The notes under the pieces: generated by a model
What the model was told of the DNA's origin: nothing
The model's input: the letters and a program-made list of their open reading frames with translations, nothing else
Database searches by the model: none
Origin: an uncultured Lachnospiraceae bacterium
GTDB lineage: Bacteria; Bacillota; Clostridia; Lachnospirales; Lachnospiraceae
NCBI GenBank assembly: GCA_910585395.1
Contig: CAJUCK010000052.1
Location: 1-19,288 of the forward strand
Direction: 5' to 3'
DNA length: 19,288 bases
In this document: positions 14,874 to 19,288 of the stretch, in pieces
Layout of the letters: each line of letters begins with the position of its first letter
Position numbering within the stretch: the stretch's first letter is position 1
Made by a program: the position numbers and the translations under genes

Positions 14874-15959
14874 ATGAGTCAGAAATTAAGAGCAGGAATT
14901 CTTGGCGGAACAGGAATGGTAGGCCAGCGTTTTATCGCATTACTGGAAAATCATCCTTGGTTTGAAGTTGTTGCCATTGCAGCAAGTCCGCGGTCTGCTG
15001 GTAAAAGATATGAAGACGCAGTGGGCGGCCGTTGGAAAATGGATACGCCAATGCCAAAAGCAGTCAAAGACATCGTAGTTATGAATGTGAATGAGATAGA
15101 AGCGGTTGCTTCTAAAGTAGATTTTGTATTCAGTGCTGTAGATATGTCCAAAGAAGAGATCAAAGAAATTGAAGAAGCATATGCAAAAACTGAGACGCCG
15201 GTGGTTTCTAATAACAGCGCCCATCGCTGGACAGAAGATGTGCCAATGGTAGTGCCGGAAATCAATGCAGAGCATATGAAGGTCATTGAGTTTCAGAAAA
15301 AGCGTCTGGGTACTGACAGAGGGTTTGTGGCAGTGAAACCAAACTGTTCTATTCAGTCTTATGCGCCTGTGCTGACAGCATGGATGGAATTTGAACCTTA
15401 TGAGGTGACGGCAACTACTTATCAAGCCATCTCCGGAGCAGGTAAGACATTTCAGGACTGGCCCCAAATGCAGGGAAATGTTATTCCTTTTATTGGTGGT
15501 GAAGAAGAGAAGTCGGAGAAAGAGCCTCTCCGTATCTGGGGTGAGATTAAGGACGGTGTGATTGTGCCAGCTCAGACGCCGGTGATTACTTGTCAGTGTG
15601 TTCGTGTTCCAGTGCTGAACGGCCATACGGCAGCAGTATTTGTAAAATTTAAGAAAAAGCCTACCAAAGAACAGTTAATACAGAAATTAATAGAATTCAG
15701 AGGCGCTCCGCAGGAATTGGAGCTTCCAAGTGCGCCGAGACAGTTTATTCAATATCTGGAAGAGGATGACCGTCCTCAGGTAACAGAAGACGTTAATTAT
15801 GAAAATGGCATGGGTATCAGCGTAGGACGTTTGAGAGAAGATACAGTATATGACTGGAAATTTATCGGGCTTTCTCATAATACTGTCCGCGGTGCGGCAG
15901 GAGGAGCCATACTGTGCGCAGAACTTTTAAAAGCACAAGGATATATTACAGAAAAATAA
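14874..15959 (+). CDS. asd: Aspartate-semialdehyde dehydrogenase (361 aa)
   Basis: The enzyme reduces aspartyl phosphate to aspartate semialdehyde with NADPH, the branch point to lysine, diaminopimelate (cell wall), methionine and threonine. ATG 14874 is preferred because GAGGAG at 14861-14866 sits seven bases upstream; the frame could begin at GTG 14859, but that lacks a ribosome site. The N-terminal Rossmann motif ILGGTGMVGQRF, the active-site Cys158 in VKPNCSIQ, and the segment AISGAGKTFQDWPQMQGNVIPFIGGEE place it in the fungal/archaeal-like Asd branch common in Clostridia. The C-terminal GRLREDTVYDWKFIGLSHNTVRGAAGGA is also typical. The 192-base upstream region was searched for a lysine riboswitch, and none was recognised. 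A 10-base palindrome, GGAAGCTTCC (14830-14839), lies near the start. A hairpin terminator follows the gene. Confidence 0.95.
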   Translation: MSQKLRAGILGGTGMVGQRFIALLENHPWFEVVAIAASPRSAGKRYEDAVGGRWKMDTPMPKAVKDIVVMNVNEIEAVASKVDFVFSAVDMSKEEIKEIEEAYAKTETPVVSNNSAHRWTEDVPMVVPEINAEHMKVIEFQKKRLGTDRGFVAVKPNCSIQSYAPVLTAWMEFEPYEVTATTYQAISGAGKTFQDWPQMQGNVIPFIGGEEEKSEKEPLRIWGEIKDGVIVPAQTPVITCQCVRVPVLNGHTAAVFVKFKKKPTKEQLIQKLIEFRGAPQELELPSAPRQFIQYLEEDDRPQVTEDVNYENGMGISVGRLREDTVYDWKFIGLSHNTVRGAAGGAILCAELLKAQGYITEK

Positions 15960-15974
15960 ACAGCCGTAAAAGAA

Positions 15975-16003
15975 AAAGGCTGCTCTTAAGATGGGCAGCC
16001 TTT
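15975..16003 (+). terminator. Hairpin terminator after asd
   Basis: AAAGGCTGC (15975-15983) pairs perfectly with GCAGCCTTT (15995-16003) around an 11-base loop, 15 bases after the asd stop. An A-rich stretch precedes it. The T-run is short (TTTCT), so termination may be partial. Confidence 0.7.
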
Positions 16004-16227
16004 CTGCATAAGCTGAAATAAAGGCGGCCATTTTATCCGTGTGCAGAGTGAAAAAGAATACTTGTTATATAAAGGATTAAAAATTTTGATGGAGAAAGAA
16101 TCAGCAATTTTAATTGTTTGCATGTAAAATTTTCAAGGGATTAAGAATGCACAGTTAAAAAAACAAAAAAAGTATTGCAAAATTAATTCAAAATAGATAT
16201 AATAGACAAGGATTTAAAAATGTCTAT
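16004..16227. other. AT-rich spacer upstream of the tRNA gene
   Basis: No ORF of interest was seen between the asd terminator and the tRNA gene. The spacer is AT-rich and ends in the tRNA promoter described separately. Nothing else in it could be supported. Confidence 0.5.
16175..16203 (+). promoter_or_regulatory. Strong promoter of the tRNA-Thr gene
   Basis: TTGCAA (16175-16180) and a perfect TATAAT (16198-16203) are 17 bases apart, about 25 bases upstream of the tRNA. A-rich sequence just upstream (16157-16171) could act as an UP element. Confidence 0.8.
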
Positions 16228-16300
16228 GCCAAAGTGGCGCAGTTGGTAGCGCGTCGCATTCGTAATGCGCAGGTCGAGGGTTCGAGTCCCTTCTTTGGCT
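16228..16300 (+). tRNA. tRNA-Thr, anticodon CGT
   Basis: A complete cloverleaf of 73 bases can be drawn. The acceptor stem pairs GCCAAAG (16228-16234) with CTTTGGC (16293-16299), and T16300 is the discriminator base, as in Bacillus-type tRNA-Thr. The D arm has GCGC on both sides of AGTTGGTA. The anticodon loop TTCGTAA places CGT in the anticodon, reading ACG (Thr). The anticodon stem has one mismatch at its outer end. The T arm is GAGGG-TTCGAGT-CCCTT. No 3' CCA is encoded, so it must be added by the CCA enzyme. It has its own promoter and terminator, so it is a single-gene unit. Confidence 0.95.
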
Positions 16301-16310
16301 GATTTTTGAG

Positions 16311-16345
16311 AGTGCCTTTTCACAGAATGTGGAAAGGTGCTTTTT
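16311..16345 (+). terminator. Intrinsic terminator of the tRNA-Thr gene
   Basis: GTGCCTTTTCACA (16312-16324) pairs with TGTGGAAAGGTGC (16328-16340), including a few G-U pairs, with a 3-base loop and TTTTT directly after (16341-16345). It starts 11 bases after the tRNA 3' end, a textbook arrangement. Confidence 0.85.
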
Positions 16346-16387
16346 GTCATAAGGATTATTTCCTTTTGCAATATTTTGGAGGTACAA

Positions 16388-16807
16388 ATGATGAAGGAAG
16401 AATATGCTGTAAATGATAACGATCTGGAATTTGTGGAAATTGCTGAATTTATAAGGAGCGAGAACCGGAAGGAAATTTTAAAATATAAGGAACAAGAGAG
16501 AAGAAGGAAAAGAAATTTTTACAGAATGCTTACCGTATTTTTTGCGGTATTTTTCATGGCTGTTATGCTGGGCGCTTTTGCATTCCATTTGTCTTTTCTG
16601 CTGGTATGCACAGTTTTAGTTCTGGAGGCAGGGATTGCAGTGTGTCTGTATCATGCGCCTTTGTGGGTGCATGTGCTGGAACTGTTGATAGGAATGGGAG
16701 CTGGCATCATTTTTGGACAGCCTCTTTTTATGGCGGCAGGGGTATTGGTTTACCTTGCCGCGATTCTTGCCTGGACAGGAGTGGAAAGTTTTATTTTCTG
16801 GCAGTGA
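16388..16807 (+). CDS. Small multi-pass membrane protein of unknown function (139 aa)
   Basis: The ribosome site GGAGG (16378-16382) serves either ATG 16388 or the adjacent ATG 16391; the first is given here. Residues 1-45 are acidic then strongly basic (EQERRRKRNF), a cytoplasmic tail obeying the positive-inside rule. Residues ~47-88 form two close hydrophobic segments, and ~92-130 form one or two more, with GMGAGIIFGQP between them. The protein ends in VESFIFWQ. No enzyme or transporter motif was recognised. It sits 31 bases before the phosphopantetheinyl transferase start and probably shares a transcript with it, but this gives no clear functional clue. No obvious promoter was found between the tRNA terminator and its start, so some read-through is possible. 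Confidence 0.8.
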   Translation: MMKEEYAVNDNDLEFVEIAEFIRSENRKEILKYKEQERRRKRNFYRMLTVFFAVFFMAVMLGAFAFHLSFLLVCTVLVLEAGIAVCLYHAPLWVHVLELLIGMGAGIIFGQPLFMAAGVLVYLAAILAWTGVESFIFWQ

Positions 16808-16838
16808 GTTAGAATAAAATTAAGGAGAAGAAGTATGT

Positions 16839-17456
16839 ATGGAACATCAGACCGTGGTCTATTATACCTTTTGTTCTGAAAAAAAAGTGCAGCCAAAAGA
16901 ATACAAGCGATACCAGCGCAGGATTGCAGATCAGATATTAGCCTGCGGCTTTGAAGCGCAGTTTGGAATTTCCTTTGACGCAGCAAATGTAAAAAAGGGC
17001 GTGCATGGGAAACCATTCTGGGCAGGGCAGGAGAAAATTTATTTTAATGTGAGTAATACGGCAGGGATGGTGGTCTGTGCACTGTCCGATTTGGAAACAG
17101 GCGCAGATGCAGAGAAGATTCGTTCTGTGAAAGCAGCAGTGATAAAACGGTGCTGTACAGATGCGGAACTCGCCTATATTAGAGGGTCTGAGGAAAATCA
17201 GGAGAGCCTGGTAAAAGAGAGATTCTTTCAGTTATGGACCTTGAAGGAGAGTTTTATGAAAATGACAGGCCAGGGGATGTATTTTCCAATAAGAGATGCA
17301 GAATTTTTTATACAGAATCAAGATCTGCCACAGAGGATTTTGTGCAGCCAGCACGGATATTTTGTTCAAAAAAGGCTGGGAGAATACTGGATATCTATCT
17401 GCACGCAGGAAAAATCAGAAGTAATATGGAGAGAGCTGCCGCTGGAAGAAGATTAA
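16839..17456 (+). CDS. 4'-phosphopantetheinyl transferase, Sfp/EntD type (205 aa)
   Basis: The family moves the phosphopantetheine arm of coenzyme A onto a serine of carrier proteins for fatty acid, polyketide or nonribosomal peptide synthesis. Visible motifs in order are GKPFW (57-61), FNVSNT (69-74), TGADAEKIR with Asp90 and Glu92 as Mg ligands, and LWTLKESFMK (132-141) with Lys136 and Glu137. Length (205 aa) is in the normal 200-240 range. One deviation is Asn73 in FNVSNT, where Sfp has His in the NVSHS motif contacting CoA. ATG 16839 follows AAGGAGAAG. No carrier-protein or synthase gene is in the window, so it may modify a carrier encoded elsewhere. It probably forms a two-gene unit with the preceding membrane protein. 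Confidence 0.88.
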   Translation: MEHQTVVYYTFCSEKKVQPKEYKRYQRRIADQILACGFEAQFGISFDAANVKKGVHGKPFWAGQEKIYFNVSNTAGMVVCALSDLETGADAEKIRSVKAAVIKRCCTDAELAYIRGSEENQESLVKERFFQLWTLKESFMKMTGQGMYFPIRDAEFFIQNQDLPQRILCSQHGYFVQKRLGEYWISICTQEKSEVIWRELPLEED

Positions 17457-17495
17457 CATTTAAGTTCACTTATGTTCTGCCTTTTTAGCATCCTT

Positions 17496-17576
17496 GCGGC
17501 ATGATATGAGAAGCTCAGAAAACGGAGATTCTCAATTGATCAAAAGGCTTTTTTGAGGGATTGCAGATCATGCCGC
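17496..17576. repeat. Structured intergenic element closed by a 10-bp inverted repeat
   Basis: GCGGCATGAT (17496-17505) is perfectly inverted as ATCATGCCGC (17567-17576). Between them are two smaller stems, TGAGAA/TTCTCA (17507-17512 with 17529-17534) and TCAAAA/TTTTGA (17540-17545 with 17550-17555), so the transcript could form a three-way junction. The last stem has a T-run and may help end transcription of the transferase gene. It matches no RNA class I can name. The rest of 17457-17740 has no gene. Confidence 0.45.
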
Positions 17577-17676
17577 CCACAACAGAGCCAACAGTGGCGA
17601 TACGCGATCAAGTGATGAAAATTTATGTGGAAAATGCTGGACTATTTTGACAAAATATGATTAAATATGTTTAGGT

Positions 17677-17714
17677 ATGTTAAATGCATGACAGTGTCTT
17701 TAACATGATAAAAT
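17677..17714 (+). promoter_or_regulatory. Dyad (possible operator) overlapping an extended -10 element
   Basis: ATGTTAAA (17677-17684) is inverted as TTTAACAT (17699-17706), with a nested GACA-G-TGTC at 17690-17698. It abuts TGATAAAAT (17706-17714), an extended -10 element placed to start transcription near 17721, just upstream of the ribosome site of the scaffold gene. A perfect TTGACA at 17647-17652 lies further up but has no good -10 at standard spacing. The dyad is placed where a repressor or activator could act. The regulator is unknown. Confidence 0.4.
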
Positions 17715-17740
17715 TTGTATGTATTGAAAGGAGTCTTAAA

Positions 17741-18433
17741 ATGATTTACACTAAGGAAGTCGAAAACATGTGTCCTGTAGCTAAGGGCGCAAAACATGAA
17801 CCCGCTCCAATTCCAGAAGAAGGAAAATGGGTTCATTCCAAGAAAATTGAAGATATTTCTGGTTTTACACATGGTGTAGGCTGGTGCGCGCCGCAGCAGG
17901 GTGCATGCAAGCTTTCACTGAATGTAAAAAATGGTGTAATTGAAGAAGCTTTGGTTGAGACGATCGGATGCTCTGGAATGACCCATTCTGCAGCCATGGC
18001 AGCAGAGATTCTGCAGGGAAAGACAATTTTGGAAGCATTGAATACAGACCTTGTCTGTGATGCAATCAATACCGCTATGAGAGAACTGTTCTTACAGATC
18101 GTTTATGGACGTACTCAGAGTGCATTTTCTGATGATGGGCTTGCAGTAGGCGCTGGTCTGGAAGATTTGGGAAAAGGACTTCGTTCTCAGGTTGGAACCA
18201 TGTATGCAACTAAGGAAAAAGGTGTTCGTTACCTGGAAATGGCAGAAGGATATGTAACTGGAATTGCACTGGATGCAGACAATGAAGTAATCGGTTATCA
18301 GTTCGTAAGCCTTGGAAAAATGACTGACTTCATCAAAAAGGGTGATGATCCAAATACTGCTTGGGAAAAGGCAAAAGGACAGTATGGCCGCGTAGCAGAT
18401 GCAGCTAAGATCATTGACCCAAGAGAAGAGTAA
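17741..18433 (+). CDS. IscU/NifU-like iron-sulfur cluster assembly scaffold protein (230 aa)
   Basis: ATG 17741 has AAAGGAG (17727-17733) at good spacing; the frame is open further up to 17684 but without a ribosome site. Residues ~45-110 resemble the IscU/NifU N-terminal scaffold: GWCAPQQGACKLSL, then VKNGVIEEALVETIGCSGMTHSAAMAAEILQGKT, the region that in IscU carries a conserved Gly-Cys before a Ser-rich helix. Cysteines at 11, 49, 56, 77 and 106 could bind a cluster or metal. The C-terminal half (SQVGTMYATKEKGVRYLEMAEGYVTG...) is an extension not found in classical IscU. The partner directly downstream encodes a GGGtGRT protein, a pairing I recall from many anaerobic Firmicutes. Its exact role (Fe-S assembly, iron storage or another metal task) is not established from sequence. 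Confidence 0.8.
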   Translation: MIYTKEVENMCPVAKGAKHEPAPIPEEGKWVHSKKIEDISGFTHGVGWCAPQQGACKLSLNVKNGVIEEALVETIGCSGMTHSAAMAAEILQGKTILEALNTDLVCDAINTAMRELFLQIVYGRTQSAFSDDGLAVGAGLEDLGKGLRSQVGTMYATKEKGVRYLEMAEGYVTGIALDADNEVIGYQFVSLGKMTDFIKKGDDPNTAWEKAKGQYGRVADAAKIIDPREE

Positions 18434-18452
18434 GGAAAGGAGAACGAATACA

Positions 18453-19288
18453 ATGGCTTTATTTGAATCATATGAAAGAAGAATTGATAAGATCAATTCT
18501 GTATTGAATAGTTATGGAATCAGCTCTGTGGAAGAAGCTGAGAAGATTACTAAAGATGCTGGGCTTGATGTATACGAGCAGGTTAAGAAGATCCAGCCGA
18601 TTTGTTTTGAAAATGCGTGCTGGGCTTATACAGTAGGTGCGGCAATTGCCATTAAAAAAGGTGCAAAAAGAGCAGCAGACGCAGCAGCAGCTATTGGCGA
18701 GGGACTTCAGGCTTTCTGTATTCCAGGTTCTGTTGCAGATCACAGAAAAGTAGGTCTTGGACATGGTAATCTTGGTAAAATGTTATTAGAGGAAGAGACA
18801 GAATGTTTCTGCTTCCTGGCTGGACACGAATCTTTTGCAGCAGCAGAAGGTGCTATTGGTATTGCTGAGAAGGCAAACAAGGTACGTCAGAAACCTCTGC
18901 GTGTTATTCTGAATGGTCTTGGAAAAGATGCAGCTCAGATTATTTCCCGTATCAATGGATTTACTTTTGTAGAGACAAAATACGATTACAAAGAAGCAAA
19001 ATTAAATGTAGAATATGAAAAAGCATACTCTGACGGACTTCGTGCAACTGTAAAATGTTATGGCGCTGATGATGTTCAGGAAGGTGTTGCAATCATGCAT
19101 CATGAAAATGTTGGTGTTTCCATCACTGGTAACTCCACCAATCCTACACGTTTCCAGCATCCGGTAGCAGGTACATATAAGAAAGAATGTAATGAGCAGG
19201 GCAAGAAATATTTCTCTGTTGCATCTGGCGGCGGTACAGGACGTACCCTTCATCCTGACAATATGGCAGCAGGACCGGCTTCTTACGG
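18453..19288 (+). CDS. GGGtGRT-family protein, N-terminal 278 residues (runs off the window)
   Basis: ATG 18453 follows GGAAAGGAG, 19 bases after the scaffold gene, so the pair is an operon. The frame is open to the end of the window. The name-giving motif is SGGGTGRTLHPDN at residues 258-270, followed by MAAGPASY. The earlier segments PGSVADHRKVGLGHGNLGKM and CFCFLAGHESFAAAEGAIG, with several Cys and His residues, are well-folded alpha/beta sequence. Codon choice is noticeably biased (GGT, GCA, GAA, AAA), suggesting high expression. The family is widespread in anaerobes but, to my knowledge, has no firmly assigned biochemical function. Pairing with the IscU-like scaffold implies Fe-S or metal handling. 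The last ~50 residues expected for the family lie beyond the window. Confidence 0.85.
   Translation, partial: MALFESYERRIDKINSVLNSYGISSVEEAEKITKDAGLDVYEQVKKIQPICFENACWAYTVGAAIAIKKGAKRAADAAAAIGEGLQAFCIPGSVADHRKVGLGHGNLGKMLLEEETECFCFLAGHESFAAAEGAIGIAEKANKVRQKPLRVILNGLGKDAAQIISRINGFTFVETKYDYKEAKLNVEYEKAYSDGLRATVKCYGADDVQEGVAIMHHENVGVSITGNSTNPTRFQHPVAGTYKKECNEQGKKYFSVASGGGTGRTLHPDNMAAGPASY

Noticed and set aside
16228..16300. tRNA-Thr as an attachment site for an integrated element
   Set aside because: No integrase gene and no repeated copy of the tRNA 3' end were seen in the window, and the accessory island is about 6 kb away.
1..19288. CRISPR arrays, insertion sequences, transposase or phage structural genes
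   Set aside because: No regularly spaced direct repeats, transposase motifs or phage proteins were found on either strand.

Overview
The window looks like a chromosomal segment of a low-to-moderate GC, strictly anaerobic Firmicute, most likely a Lachnospiraceae gut bacterium (Blautia / Ruminococcus gnavus-like; inferred from gene families and codon style, not proven). Genes are strongly collinear: every supported gene is on the + strand, usually with an AGGAGG-type ribosome binding site.

Region 1 (1-10040) is an accessory island read as one tightly packed operon. It begins inside a WYL-domain regulator, whose stop overlaps the next start. Then come two tandem dynamin-like GTPases (483 and 852 aa), a coiled-coil protein with a C-terminal membrane segment, a short ORF that may be its frameshifted continuation, a ~1,134-residue HerA/VirB4-like ATPase with a ~200-residue Ser/Thr/His/Gly-rich insert, a 61-codon ORF that may be the displaced C-terminus of that ATPase, an HNH (WHH/WHE-type) nuclease toxin and a DUF6985-like putative immunity protein. 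Dynamin GTPases, membrane anchor, DNA- or protein-translocating ATPase, toxic nuclease and immunity protein under a WYL regulator form a layout I cannot match to a named system. It could be a membrane-associated anti-phage system or a toxin-handling/delivery machine. The operon carries two apparent -1 frame disruptions that need checking against reads.

Region 2 (10041-11313) holds a structured ~340-bp spacer with a large inverted repeat and a membrane-anchored M15-family (DD- or LD-type) peptidoglycan peptidase.

Region 3 (11314-15959) is housekeeping metabolism: a clear sigma-A promoter with a structured leader, an iron-dependent alcohol dehydrogenase, QueH (queuosine), ArgH (arginine), then aspartate-semialdehyde dehydrogenase and a hairpin terminator.

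Region 4 (15960-17456) has a tRNA-Thr(CGT) with its own promoter and terminator, a small multi-pass membrane protein and an Sfp-type phosphopantetheinyl transferase.

Region 5 (17457-19288) has a structured intergenic element and a dyad next to a promoter-like site, followed by an IscU/NifU-like scaffold protein and the start of a GGGtGRT-family protein, a pair that probably works together in Fe-S cluster or metal metabolism. No CRISPR array, insertion sequence or integrase was seen.
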